64,000 nucleotides of DNA, from the NCBI RefSeq assembly GCF_000716715.1, contig NZ_JNYJ01000044.1, positions 1 to 64,000 of the forward strand, in the 5' to 3' direction. The notes below the pieces were generated by a model, which made no database searches, was not told the DNA's origin, and saw only the letters and a program-made list of their open reading frames with translations. Positions 43,047 through 53,029 of this stretch are shown here, in pieces. A program made the position numbers and the translations under genes. Within the stretch, counting starts at the first letter, position 1, and the number at the start of each line of letters is the position of its first letter. Source of the stretch: Dactylosporangium aurantiacum. Lineage in GTDB: Bacteria > Actinomycetota > Actinomycetes > Mycobacteriales > Micromonosporaceae.

Positions 43047-46000
43047 GACAACTCCTCAAGGCCACGCAGCTTGGTGAGGGCCGCCCGGTCAGCCCCGAGC
43101 GCATTGAGCTCGGTGTCGATCAAACCGGAGAAGAACTCCGCCGGCGTGCCCGGGTAGCCGGGGCGGGGTTCGGTGTACCACTGATGCAGCCACGGCTCGA
43201 GTTCGGCAATACCGGCGAGGATGGGCAGCAGCCGATCCTCGGACCAACTGGCCTGAGTCTTGCGGTCGAGGTACAGCGCGGCGAGTGCTTGAGCCTGTTG
43301 CAGGTGGTCCCAACCCGCCCAACCGAGCAGTTCTCCAACATCGCCAGAAAGCGCGGTCCGGGGATACGAGATGAAGCGTTCCTTTGGGACGTCGAGCTTC
43401 CCACGGTTGGCCCAGTAGGAGAATTTGAGAAAGTCTGCGGTGGCATACTTCGGCGGTACCGGTATGTCCTTGATCGTCTCGCCGGCATCTTCGCGTCTCT
43501 GCAGCGCCCACGTGCGTTCCCACTGAATGCGTTTGCGTCGTCCGGCAGGCTTGTAGCGGTCGATAGGCAGGAACGGCACATGCTCGTCGGCGACGAGCTT
43601 ACCGATGGTTTTGACTAGATCGTGGGCGTCCGAACCCACCCACAGGTCCAGTACGGACCGAAAGTCGTCGTCGTGACGAAGGCGGTCAGCGAGCTGTGCC
43701 ACCGACTGCGGCTTCGGGGCGCCGGACCATAGGTCAGAGGCTTCTAGCCGGTCGAGCAGCCAGTCGCGCAATGCATCCGTTTGCATCGCGTCCCAGCCCC
43801 TGGTCGCCCAGCGGCGCTTGCACTCGGGACGCTCGATTAGGCCGATATTGCGATCAGACTCGATTACGGCAATTCGGCGTTCGACGAGTGCCCGGTACTC
43901 CGGCGACCAGTGCGCCGGAAGCTCAGTGATCGGCGTCGAGGCATGCCGCGCGAACCACACGGTCTCCGCCTGCTTAGCGGCCACCTTCCGAGCAAGGACG
44001 ATCTCGAACGCTCGCTCCCCTAACGCCAGCGGGGGGGCATCGATCATAGACAAGTCCTCGTCGATTACGCCATAGAGGTTGTAAACTTGCCAGTCCAACT
44101 CCTCCTGTAGCGCGATCATCTGTGCCCGCAATGAGGACCAATCGGTCCGAGCGACGTCGAGTCGCTGCCGGGTCGGCGCACCCGCGGCAGCTATGGCAGC
44201 GGGACTTGCCGCCATTAGTCTTTGTGCCAAACCATCCAATTTCCGGCTCAACGTCAACGGATAGGCGACAGGGAGGGGGAACTCCAGCAGTTTCGTGCCG
44301 GTGAATTCGTAGAACCGTTCCCACTCATCATGCATAAATCCACCGGTGCCTGACTGGCTTCCCTTGTCATGACAAACCTGCTTTAGCCAGAAGCAGGCGG
44401 TTGAACTGTTCAGTACACCGAGCAGTTCCAGGTGAGCATCCTCACCTAGCCCCTCCGGCAACTTGATTACCGGAGCGGATCGATTAAATACCTTCCCCCC
44501 TCGATCCAGTACAAACTGATTATGCGTCGCTACAAAGGCAAAGCTAATCGACAGTGGTGTCCGAAGTTTGCCCGGCGTCAATCGACCGTATTCACTCCAT
44601 CGCAATCCGGAATCAACTTTAGTTTGCTGGCCGAACATCCGACTGTTCGCGACGGAAGTCCGAGCCCGCCACATGAATCGGAGCACGCAATTCTGCAGCT
44701 CGACGTCGATGGGCGTAAAATTCTCGTCGTAAGGGAATACCGCATGGTCCGGAGTCGCTAGGTTCCAGTCGCGCAGCCCATCGCCGAGGGCCATGGGACG
44801 AATAAACTCTTTTGGCACCCGCGAGCGGGAAAAAGTGGCCGCCGGCTGTACATAGAGGTCATCTTCGAGCGTGAAGCAGGTAATGCCGATAGAGGTCGCT
44901 AGATCGGCAAGCTTTTGATGACCCGCTTGATCAACCGCGTTCTGTAGATTCCCGGCACCGCCGCCGGTGAGACTCCAAGGGTGCTTTGACAGTTGCTCAC
45001 GGTGGAGCTCGACAACGCTGATCCATTCCGATTCACTGCCCGGATTGTCAATCTGGCGTTCGATGGCTGTCCAGACCAGCCCTTTCGCTGGATCGGCGGG
45101 TTGACTAGGCTCGCCGCGGACGCCCAGCACGGTGCGAATACGGCCGCTGTAACGCCGGCTGGCTAGACGGTTCCGGCCTACCAGGATTACCGTCGGAGTG
45201 CCGTGTCCGGGGATGAAGGCGCCAGACCCGTCGATGACCTCCGTCAGGTCGACCTTTCCGGCAAAAAGGTCGTTGATTAGGTTTTTACCGAACTCGCGCT
45301 TCATGAACGAATTCGAGGTGATCTGCCCGACATAGCCGGCACCGTCCCCGTGGTTGTCGCCACGCTTGGCTAGTTCAAAGAAGCGTTGTGCGAACGGGAC
45401 GGTTAACGCGTACTTGCCGGAGCATGTCGAGTACATGCTGCGATAACGCTCGTTAAGCGCCTTATCCTTGACCGTGATGTAGGGCGGGTTACCTACCACC
45501 ACCGTATACTGCCCAGGAACCAGATACTCAGCCAGCAGGTCGGCGTCTTCGCTGAAGTACGCGAACGTGTCATTCTTTGCTTGACCAACCTGAAACTCAC
45601 CCTGATGAGTTGACCAGTTGCCCCACATCAACAGCGAGTCGCCGGCCGCGACCCGGACCGGATACGCAGTGGCAAGGTTGCGCCGGCCGGTCGCCTGCAA
45701 CGCGGCCACGACGAGCCTGAACCGGGCGATGGCGACGGCGAACGGGTTGAGGTCCACGCCGGTCACCTGCGCCAGCACCCGCTCCACCAGGGTCTCCACC
45801 GGTGTTGCCGGCTCGCGTTCCTGCCATTTGCGCAGCAGCCGCGCGAAGGCGCCGAGGAGGAAGTGGCCGGAGCCGCAGGTCGGGTCGATCACCTTCGTCT
45901 CGGCCAGACCGAACTCCTTGACTGCGGGCTCGAATGTGCGGTCGAGGATGAACTCCTCCACGAACAGCGGCGTCTGCAGCAGCGCGTACGTCGCCTTCGC

Positions 46001-46558
46001 GTGCGCTGACAGGTCCTGGTAGAGGTCGCCGAGAAACCGGGTGTCCAGCTCGTCGCTGCGAAGCGACACAAGACCCGGACCGCGGCGGAAGAACTCGGAC
46101 AGGTTCTCCGCGGCCTGACCGGAGATGTCGAAGCGCCATACCGGGTTGTGCTCGTCGAAGATCTGGACGGTAGCGCGCAGTGCCCTCAGGTGCTTGAACG
46201 CCTCGCGCAACCAGTGCCGGTCGTTATGTGTCGGGTGCTGGATGAGGTACGCCTGCCGCTGCTCGACCGCTTGCCCAGCAGCGGCATGCGGCTCCGAGCC
46301 GCCGAGCCAGAGGCCGTCTACAAGCTTGTTGTCCTCGCAGAAGCGGACAAAGACGCAGCCGAGCACCCAGGCGACGGCGGCCTGGTCGAGGACGTCCTCC
46401 AGCCAGGTTTCGAAGGTGCCGCCGGTCCGCTTCGCGCCCTTCGCCTCGCTGTGCTCCTTGCTCAGCCGCGAGTGCAGGTCGCTGTCCGACGCCACCTGGC
46501 CGCGCAGGTCGTCCACCAGGAGTTTGACCTGGGCCTGCAGCGGCTTCAGTTCGATCAT
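43043..46558 (-). CDS. pglX: BREX type 2 adenine methyltransferase PglX
   Basis: The 1171-residue protein has methylase motif I DPTCGSGHFL near residue 223 and the catalytic NPPY near 355. The remainder supplies target recognition and C-terminal helical parts. PglX marks host DNA in BREX; in the original Streptomyces Pgl system it modifies phage DNA. ATG 46,558 overlaps the pglW stop (ATGA); an in-frame start at 46,594 is inside pglW and is not used. Between roughly 43,200 and 45,600 base composition drops clearly, while both ends of the gene keep high GC, so the gene looks mosaic. Confidence 0.93.
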   Translation of the reverse strand: MIELKPLQAQVKLLVDDLRGQVASDSDLHSRLSKEHSEAKGAKRTGGTFETWLEDVLDQAAVAWVLGCVFVRFCEDNKLVDGLWLGGSEPHAAAGQAVEQRQAYLIQHPTHNDRHWLREAFKHLRALRATVQIFDEHNPVWRFDISGQAAENLSEFFRRGPGLVSLRSDELDTRFLGDLYQDLSAHAKATYALLQTPLFVEEFILDRTFEPAVKEFGLAETKVIDPTCGSGHFLLGAFARLLRKWQEREPATPVETLVERVLAQVTGVDLNPFAVAIARFRLVVAALQATGRRNLATAYPVRVAAGDSLLMWGNWSTHQGEFQVGQAKNDTFAYFSEDADLLAEYLVPGQYTVVVGNPPYITVKDKALNERYRSMYSTCSGKYALTVPFAQRFFELAKRGDNHGDGAGYVGQITSNSFMKREFGKNLINDLFAGKVDLTEVIDGSGAFIPGHGTPTVILVGRNRLASRRYSGRIRTVLGVRGEPSQPADPAKGLVWTAIERQIDNPGSESEWISVVELHREQLSKHPWSLTGGGAGNLQNAVDQAGHQKLADLATSIGITCFTLEDDLYVQPAATFSRSRVPKEFIRPMALGDGLRDWNLATPDHAVFPYDENFTPIDVELQNCVLRFMWRARTSVANSRMFGQQTKVDSGLRWSEYGRLTPGKLRTPLSISFAFVATHNQFVLDRGGKVFNRSAPVIKLPEGLGEDAHLELLGVLNSSTACFWLKQVCHDKGSQSGTGGFMHDEWERFYEFTGTKLLEFPLPVAYPLTLSRKLDGLAQRLMAASPAAIAAAGAPTRQRLDVARTDWSSLRAQMIALQEELDWQVYNLYGVIDEDLSMIDAPPLALGERAFEIVLARKVAAKQAETVWFARHASTPITELPAHWSPEYRALVERRIAVIESDRNIGLIERPECKRRWATRGWDAMQTDALRDWLLDRLEASDLWSGAPKPQSVAQLADRLRHDDDFRSVLDLWVGSDAHDLVKTIGKLVADEHVPFLPIDRYKPAGRRKRIQWERTWALQRREDAGETIKDIPVPPKYATADFLKFSYWANRGKLDVPKERFISYPRTALSGDVGELLGWAGWDHLQQAQALAALYLDRKTQASWSEDRLLPILAGIAELEPWLHQWYTEPRPGYPGTPAEFFSGLIDTELNALGADRAALTKLRGLEELS

Positions 46559-49500
46559 CGGTTCGTGGTCCTCTCGGCGGTGGGGGTGATCCAAGATTCC
46601 GGCAGCCAGAGGGACTGGCTGGCCGGTGAGGTCAGCGGCAGTTGCGCGGTGTCGAGCATGGCGGGTTCGAGTCGGCGGGCGGGCACCAGCAGCAGCCGGG
46701 CGGCCGGCCGAGGGCGGCTCAGGTCAGCCAGTTCCTGCAGCACCCGGAGCTGACCGTAGCGGGCGAGCGGTGCCGCCTCCGTGATCAGCAGCGGCTGGTC
46801 GGCGGTGAGGGCCTTCTCGATTTCCGGTACGACGTGGTGCTTGACCAGGTCGACCAGGGTGCGGAAATCGACGTCGGCGGGGTCGCCGGTGTCTGCCGCA
46901 ACGACGGCCTCCCAGCCGAAGTTCAGCCGACGCAGTTCGTCGAGCAGTACAGCAGTGACGTCCAACTCGGTGAGGTGCAGCCGGGTCAGCAAGGCACGCC
47001 GAGCGGGAGTTAGCCGCTTCAACGGGGCCAGCAGGGCGAGGAAGCCGTGGCCTTTCAGGGCCGCTGCGAGTCTGGTGTCGACCTCGGCGTCGTCGCGGGG
47101 GCCGGTCAGCGGTGCCGCGAGGAACGTACCGGCTCGGGTGGCGCTGAAGGTGCCGCCAGCGCTGCGCGGTGCGTACACCTGTCGCACCGGATCCCAGGTC
47201 AACGGGACCCCGCAGGCATTGAGGGTGTCCTCGTCCAGCCGGCGTGGCAGCGGACGGGCCCGCGGGAACCTGGCACGGACCCGGTCCTGCAGCCGCTCGT
47301 GGCCCAGGGTCTGGCCCACGAGGCTCGGCGCGGCGAGCCTCAGGGCGCGCTCGGCCGGCATGTCCACCGGGTAGAGTTGCCCGACCGTGTTGACGTCCGC
47401 GGCACCGTTGCTGGCAGCGGCGGCGAGTTGCAGCAACCGGGCCTCGGGAATCGCCGCGGTACCGTCCGGCACCGGAATGGTGCGCAGTTCCTCCAGTGCA
47501 CGCTGGCGCGTCGGCAGCGGGTCCAGTGCGGCGAGTTCGGCGGCGCGTCGACCCAGCCGTACCGCATAGGCCAGCAGCTCGGATGCGGTGGTGGTCGCGC
47601 TCGGGTCGTCCGGCTCGCGGCCGACGAGGACCGAGTCGCTGCCCCGGAAGCGCTGGATGGCGAGGCGGGCATCGCCGCCGCGGGTCAGTTCGGCCTCGAC
47701 GGCGGCGCGAGCCAGCCCGATCGCCTGCGGCATACGTTTCGGCTCGGCGGTGTACGAGCCGCGGGCTGCCATCAGCGCGTCGGCGAGTTCCTCGGCGGAC
47801 ATGACGCCGCCGCGGGCGTCGAGCAAGGTCACGATTTCGTCGCGTACCTGCTCCAAGGCCCGGTTGTCGAGCCACAGCTTCGCATGTTTGCGGAGCAGAA
47901 CGGAGATCTGCGGCTGGGACTGCCCGGTCGCCCGGGCCGCTTCGGCCTGGGCTGGCCAGCGCAGGAATGTACCGTCCTCGGTCGGCGCCTGCCCTAGCAG
48001 TACCTCCAGAATGTGCCGTTCTTTCGCGTTGCGGGTGGTGGCCTTCGGCAGCAAGGTGGCGCTGACGGCCTCGACGCCGTGGGCGATCGGCTTGTCGTCG
48101 GCGGGCGCGGCAACCGGCACCGTGACCTGTCCCTGCAGTGCGCGGACCTGCGCGAGGATCTCTTTGCGGGTCGCGTCCGGGACGCCCTGTGCACGGGTGA
48201 GCGCCGAGGGCTCGTAGGCGAGCAACTCCCCGATCGTGTGGACACCCAATCGCTCCAGCGCTGACCGGGCACGGGCGGTCAGGCCGGTCACGTCGAGCAG
48301 CGACTCTGGCGTGAGTGCCGTTGCGCTAGGGCCGATGGGCACCGGTCCCGGTATCGACTTCGGGATCTCCTTGAAGATGATCCGCCAGGCGTCCGACATG
48401 TCCTCGGCGGTGTCGAACCTGCGGGCGGCATCGCGGGCGAGCGCCTTGGCGAAGAAACCGGAGAGCCGATCGGCGACCGCCGGGTCAAACGATGCCGGGT
48501 CGAGGCTGACCTCGTCGGTGATCGCGGCGGGGTTGGCGTTGTCGCCCCAGCGTGGCAGTTGGCCGGTCGCCATCTCGTACAGCGTGACGGCGGCTGAGAA
48601 CCGTTCCGCCGCTGCGTCGTACCGCATCCGGCGGGGCGGGCCGAGGAACGGATCGAGGTAGGGCGGGGTGCCGGCGCGGATCTGGTCGGCGGCGGCGTTG
48701 GCGAGGGAGAAGTCGAAGATGCACAGGTGCGGCTGCTTGTCCTTCGGCCGCGGCCGCGCAGCCAGGTTGGCCGGCTTGATGTCGCGGTGCCAGATGCCTT
48801 GGCCTTCGAGGAAGACGACGATGTCGAGCAAGTCCCGGCCGTACCGTTCCAGCAGGTCCAGTGCCAGGCGACGGTTGCCTTCGAGCTCCTGCGCCAAGGT
48901 ACGGGCGCCGGCGCTCTCCATCAGCAGCGCGGTACGACCGCCGACGTTGACTGGTCCCTTCACCAGCGACACGACCTGCCAGTGCTTCAGCTTCTCCAGT
49001 GTCTCAGCCTCGGTCGCGAGGCGCTCGGCGTGCTGCTCGTCGCGGGCGACCTTGAGCACCAGTTCCCGCTGTCCTTCAGGGGTGCGCTCGGTGACCAGCA
49101 GCGCCAGCGCGGTCGCGCCGGTGCCGAGCCGCCGGACCACCGTCAAATCGCCGTCAAGGACGTCACCTTTGTGCGCCCCGAGTGGGTCGACGACGGGTTC
49201 AGGCTCGGGTGCGGTCATCGCCTCCCACACCCGCTCCAACCCCGCGCGGAATGCGGTGACATCTGGCAGCCGCTGGGCCGGGTCACCGCGGGTCGCGTCG
49301 TAGACGAGCTGCACCAGACTCTCGGGCATGCCGTCGGCGGCTGCGGACAGGTCGAGTCCACTGTCGTGGACCGCCGCGACGAGATCCTCGGCGGTGGCTG
49401 CCGGCTCGACGTCGGCGAAGATCCGGTACGCGATCGTGCCCAGCGAGAAGACGTCCAGTTGGCTGCCTGGGATGGCTGAGCTGATGGCTGCCTCGGGTGC

Positions 49501-50694
49501 CTGGTAGCGGCGTACCTCGTCGTCGAAGAACAGCTCAAGCCCGGCGCCGTCGGTGGACGAGCTGAGCCGGGTGAGCTGGGTTGCGCCGGCCAGCCTGCCG
49601 CCGGTCTGCCAGTCGGTCACAACGAGTGAACGGCTGGGGCCCTCCGGGTTGGAGACGAACACGGCCCGTGGGTGTAGCGCCCGGTGCGCCAGGCGGCGGG
49701 AGTGCGCGTAGTCGATGATCTCCGCAAGGTCCTGGACAAGCCGGAGCCGCTGGGCGAGCCGGAGCCGTCCGTTGTGTTCGGTCAGCCACTGGTCGAACCG
49801 GATGGAGCTCTTGTCGTGGTCGAAAACGACCGCCGGACCGAACGGGTGGTCCACGAGGTCGGTGGCCCGGGCGATGCCCGGGTGGTGGATGCCCTGCAAG
49901 AGACGGAACTCCCGCTCGGCACCCCGCCGGATGACCGGGATCTCGTCGTCGGCGGCCCTGCTGGTCAGGTAGAAGCGGACCCGGCGTACCAGTTGCGTGT
50001 CGAGCGCGTGCCCCGCGAGGAAGTCCTGCCAGCCGATGCCTTCGGCGAACGGCTTCGGGTGCAGCAGCAGCTGACCCACCTTGCGGTCGGCGACCGACGG
50101 GCGGATCTTCGCGCCCCTGACCAGCTCGACGATCTGCCGCCCCCGGTCGGGGTCGACAAGGTGGTCGGGGTTGCGAGGGCGGGCGAGCAGAAGGTCCTTG
50201 AGGCTGTCGAGGCCGGACGGATGCTGGTCGAGGCCGTACACGTGCTGCCGGCCGATCTCGTCAAGACTCGCCTGCAGCGCGACCGCGTGCAGGAAGACCG
50301 CCGCCCCGACGTATGGAGTCTGGTCAGCTTTGCCCTGCTGCCGCGCGTAGTGGCGGATCAGGCCGGCGAGGCGCTTGGCCTTGCGGTTCGCCAGGATGTA
50401 CGGGTTGTCCTCCGGCATGAGCCGGCCATTCGGCATTCGGCGGACCCACTGCGTGCCGCTGCCGGACAGTTCGCCCTGCCAGTGCTTGAGTTCTAGGACG
50501 TACAGGCCGCTCGGGACCAGCACCAGCGCGTCGACCTCGTTGATCGATCCGTCAGTGCCGACGAACTCGACGTTCGCCCAGACGTGGTACGGGTCGGCGT
50601 CCGGTAGATAGGAACCGAGGATCCGCAGGCCGTCCTGCTCGTGCGTGTACGCGCTGGGGTTGATCTGCTCCCAACGCGGTGAATTCTCACGCAC
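46555..50694 (-). CDS. pglW: BREX type 2 serine/threonine kinase PglW
   Basis: The 1379-residue protein begins with a NERD-like domain (VDALVLVPSGLYVLELKHWQ near residue 55). A first kinase-like domain follows with a degenerate loop (HRALHPRA), and then a second kinase with an intact HRDIKPANL near 635 and FDFSLA in place of DFG. Helix-hairpin-helix-like segments follow near residue 800. The first kinase domain is probably a pseudokinase and the second active. GTG 50,694 has AGGAGG 7 bases upstream. The 310-base gap up to 51,004 should contain the operon promoter, but I saw no convincing -35/-10 there. Confidence 0.92.
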   Translation of the reverse strand: MRENSPRWEQINPSAYTHEQDGLRILGSYLPDADPYHVWANVEFVGTDGSINEVDALVLVPSGLYVLELKHWQGELSGSGTQWVRRMPNGRLMPEDNPYILANRKAKRLAGLIRHYARQQGKADQTPYVGAAVFLHAVALQASLDEIGRQHVYGLDQHPSGLDSLKDLLLARPRNPDHLVDPDRGRQIVELVRGAKIRPSVADRKVGQLLLHPKPFAEGIGWQDFLAGHALDTQLVRRVRFYLTSRAADDEIPVIRRGAEREFRLLQGIHHPGIARATDLVDHPFGPAVVFDHDKSSIRFDQWLTEHNGRLRLAQRLRLVQDLAEIIDYAHSRRLAHRALHPRAVFVSNPEGPSRSLVVTDWQTGGRLAGATQLTRLSSSTDGAGLELFFDDEVRRYQAPEAAISSAIPGSQLDVFSLGTIAYRIFADVEPAATAEDLVAAVHDSGLDLSAAADGMPESLVQLVYDATRGDPAQRLPDVTAFRAGLERVWEAMTAPEPEPVVDPLGAHKGDVLDGDLTVVRRLGTGATALALLVTERTPEGQRELVLKVARDEQHAERLATEAETLEKLKHWQVVSLVKGPVNVGGRTALLMESAGARTLAQELEGNRRLALDLLERYGRDLLDIVVFLEGQGIWHRDIKPANLAARPRPKDKQPHLCIFDFSLANAAADQIRAGTPPYLDPFLGPPRRMRYDAAAERFSAAVTLYEMATGQLPRWGDNANPAAITDEVSLDPASFDPAVADRLSGFFAKALARDAARRFDTAEDMSDAWRIIFKEIPKSIPGPVPIGPSATALTPESLLDVTGLTARARSALERLGVHTIGELLAYEPSALTRAQGVPDATRKEILAQVRALQGQVTVPVAAPADDKPIAHGVEAVSATLLPKATTRNAKERHILEVLLGQAPTEDGTFLRWPAQAEAARATGQSQPQISVLLRKHAKLWLDNRALEQVRDEIVTLLDARGGVMSAEELADALMAARGSYTAEPKRMPQAIGLARAAVEAELTRGGDARLAIQRFRGSDSVLVGREPDDPSATTTASELLAYAVRLGRRAAELAALDPLPTRQRALEELRTIPVPDGTAAIPEARLLQLAAAASNGAADVNTVGQLYPVDMPAERALRLAAPSLVGQTLGHERLQDRVRARFPRARPLPRRLDEDTLNACGVPLTWDPVRQVYAPRSAGGTFSATRAGTFLAAPLTGPRDDAEVDTRLAAALKGHGFLALLAPLKRLTPARRALLTRLHLTELDVTAVLLDELRRLNFGWEAVVAADTGDPADVDFRTLVDLVKHHVVPEIEKALTADQPLLITEAAPLARYGQLRVLQELADLSRPRPAARLLLVPARRLEPAMLDTAQLPLTSPASQSLWLPESWITPTAERTTNR

Positions 50695-51004
50695 GGTCGG
50701 CCTCCTGCCTGGTTACAGTCACGACGGGCCCCCATTCTGCACCTGCAGATCAGCGTCTCGGTGTGCTCCCTCCCTTATCGGCCAGGGTTCGCCTCCATCG
50801 TGGCGATCACTCGACCTGGCACGTAAGAGCCGATTGTCTGGTTCTGGCAGGCAGACGTCGATCGCTCAATGCGATGACAGGGGGAGGTATCCGCTTTACG
50901 GCCCGGGTGCTTGCCCTCCTGGTAGGCCCAGGTCACAGCGACAACAATGAGTTCACCGCCGGTGGGATCATGCGTGATCTCAGCAGCGAGCTGGGAGAGG
51001 ACTG

Positions 51005-51466
51005 GTGGCGATGAACAACTACACCGCGGTCTGCCGGCGTTCCGGCGACTGGTGGGCAGTCACCGTGCCAGAGGTCAAGGGCATCCACAGTCAGGTGCGG
51101 CGGCTCGCCGAGGCCGAGACGATGGCCCGAGAGGCCATCGCGCTGTTCCTGGACGTCGCGTCGGACTCGTTCGCGGTGACCGTGCGACCTGAGGTCCCTG
51201 ATGCCGAGGACGTCCTCGATGCGCTCCGCGCGCGGTAGGAAGCGCAGCAGGCCGATCGGCGCGCTGCTGAGGCAACGAAGCAGGCGTTGGATCGCTCGAT
51301 CGCCGACGGCATGACCTTCCGCGATGTCGGCCGCGTGTTCGACCTATCGCCGCAGCGGGTGCCGGAGATTACCGGCAAGGGCAGAAAGGCGCTTGTCCGC
51401 CGCATGCGCAGCCACAATGCCCAGCAGCAATCGGCCTGAAGATCCGACCGTCGCGTCTCCGGATTA
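51005..51466 (+). pseudogene. HicB-like antitoxin interrupted by an in-frame amber codon
   Basis: GTG 51,005 (or ATG 51,011) opens MNNYTAVCRRSGDWWAVTVP, then EVKGIHSQVRRLAEAETMAR, a HicB fold, and ends in LDALRAR at TAG 51,236-51,238. The same frame continues immediately with EAQQADRRAAEATKQALDRS and MTFRDVGRVFDLSPQRVPEI, a helix-turn-helix typical of the C-terminus of longer HicB antitoxins, and ends at TAA 51,464-51,466. A single amber codon thus splits one gene. No HicA partner is adjacent. GGGAGAGG lies upstream of the GTG. Confidence 0.7.
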
Positions 51467-52924
51467 ACCGCGTACGTGAGCCCTGCTCGCGATTTTGGCG
51501 GCAACGGCGTCGGCTGCGTCTTGGTGCATCTGTTTGGTGACGCTTTGGTACGTGTCCCGGGTCAGTGTGGTGGTCGAGTGGCCGAGTTGCTCGGATACGA
51601 CCTTGATATCGATCCCGGCGTCCAGTGCAATGGTGGCCGCTGAGTGCCGTAGGTCGTGCAGCCGTACCGGCGGCATCCCTGCCTTCCGTGCCAGCAGCCG
51701 GAACCGGGCGCTGAACGCGTTCGGATGCCACGGCTGTCCGTCAGGGCGGACGAAGAACAACCCGGTGTCCGGCCACGCCTCCCCGGCCACGAGTCGCCAT
51801 GTCGCGCGAAGCGCCCTGTACGCCGTGAGCGCCCGGACGGTGTCGGCGTCGAGGGCGATGTCCCGGTTTCCGGCTCGGCTCTTCGGCGGTTTCTGGATGG
51901 TCCGGTGGCCCATGATGGCGATCTGGTTGTTGATGGTCAGTTCGCGCTTGGCGAGCCGTACTTCGGTGTCGCGCAGCCCGACAGTTTCGCCTCGGCGGAG
52001 TCCGCGGTACGCCATCAGGTGCAGCATCGGGTGGATCACCTGGTCGTGGTCGGCGACGTAGTCGAGGAATGTGGCGACCTGCTCAGCGGTCCAGACCATG
52101 ACCGGCCCGGGGACTTCGCCGGTGGCCCGCCACCGTTCGACGCGTTCGTCCTCCCACACGATCGGCAGGGCACGGTCGGCGGGTGTCTTGACGAGCATGG
52201 CGGGGTTGGAGCCGACGATGAGTTCGTCGGCGAGGGCGTCGTTGATCGCCTTCCGCAGTACGGCCCGGATGTGGTGCCGGGTGACCGGCCCGGTGGGGCG
52301 GACTCGTGCGACGGTCCTGCGCACGGCCGGGTCCGGGCTCGCCTTGAGCGAGCGGATCTCGGCGTTGCGGTGTTCCATGGCCACGAACATCGCCCGCAGG
52401 TGGCTGGTGCGCAGTTTGTCGAGGGGTACGTCGCCGAGGTGCGGGATGAGATGGTTCCGGACGATCGACTCGTACCCGTGGATGGTGTTGATGTCGGCGG
52501 TGAGGTGTTCGAGCCAGGTGGTGAGGTACTCGCCGACGGTGGGCATGTCGCCGAGCGGGCCGTCGCCGCGTAGGCGTTGGCGGACGCGGTCGACGTCGGG
52601 GAACGGGAGGCGGTGGCGTACCGCGTTCTGGACGACGTCGCCGATCTCGATCTGGCGGCGGCGGTCGCGGCCGGCGAGCGCGAGCAGGGCGCGGGCGTGG
52701 TCGCGTTCGGCGACGGCCTGCTGGCGGGTGTCGATGCCGGAGCGGCGCAGCAGCCGCCGTTGCCCGTCAAGCGTGGGTGGGAGTTCGAGTTGGTACGCCC
52801 AGTGCCCGTGCTGCGGGTTCCAGGAGCGGTTCGGGCGGCGGAGTTGAGGGCAGTGGGTGCCGTACGGCTTGTCGGTGTGTGGGTCGCGGCAGCCGCAGCG
52901 TTTGAAGATGCTTCCTTCTGCCAT
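51464..52924 (-). CDS. Tyrosine recombinase (integrase) of the plasmid-like module
   Basis: The 486-residue protein has the catalytic set R (YRGLRRGE near 308), H-x-x-R (RLHDLRHS near 423), H (QLGHS) and Y (TRDTYQSV near 458), plus a SAM-like core-binding domain in its N-terminal half. The length and opening MAEGSIFKRCGCRD are typical of actinobacterial AICE and phage integrases. It follows an excisionase-like gene by 105 bases. No tRNA is next to it, so its attachment site is unknown; it may have moved the island. Confidence 0.9.
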   Translation of the reverse strand: MAEGSIFKRCGCRDPHTDKPYGTHCPQLRRPNRSWNPQHGHWAYQLELPPTLDGQRRLLRRSGIDTRQQAVAERDHARALLALAGRDRRRQIEIGDVVQNAVRHRLPFPDVDRVRQRLRGDGPLGDMPTVGEYLTTWLEHLTADINTIHGYESIVRNHLIPHLGDVPLDKLRTSHLRAMFVAMEHRNAEIRSLKASPDPAVRRTVARVRPTGPVTRHHIRAVLRKAINDALADELIVGSNPAMLVKTPADRALPIVWEDERVERWRATGEVPGPVMVWTAEQVATFLDYVADHDQVIHPMLHLMAYRGLRRGETVGLRDTEVRLAKRELTINNQIAIMGHRTIQKPPKSRAGNRDIALDADTVRALTAYRALRATWRLVAGEAWPDTGLFFVRPDGQPWHPNAFSARFRLLARKAGMPPVRLHDLRHSAATIALDAGIDIKVVSEQLGHSTTTLTRDTYQSVTKQMHQDAADAVAAKIASRAHVRG

Positions 52925-53029
52925 GGTCGGTGATGTGCTCCGATCAGGGTGGGCAACGGTTTGTCGTGGACCATCGACGCTCGCCTCGCCACCGTGTTCA
53001 AGTCGTGGCGGGCGAGCGCCGGCGGTTGC

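Noticed and set aside
39912..43157. 1081-codon plus-strand open frame
   Set aside because: It is antisense to pglY, which has clear motifs and coupling; this frame has no start signal or recognisable domain.
33267..50694. DISARM system (helicase plus methylase)
   Set aside because: PglZ, PglY, PglW and BrxD identify type 2 BREX; DISARM marker genes such as drmA/drmB are not seen.
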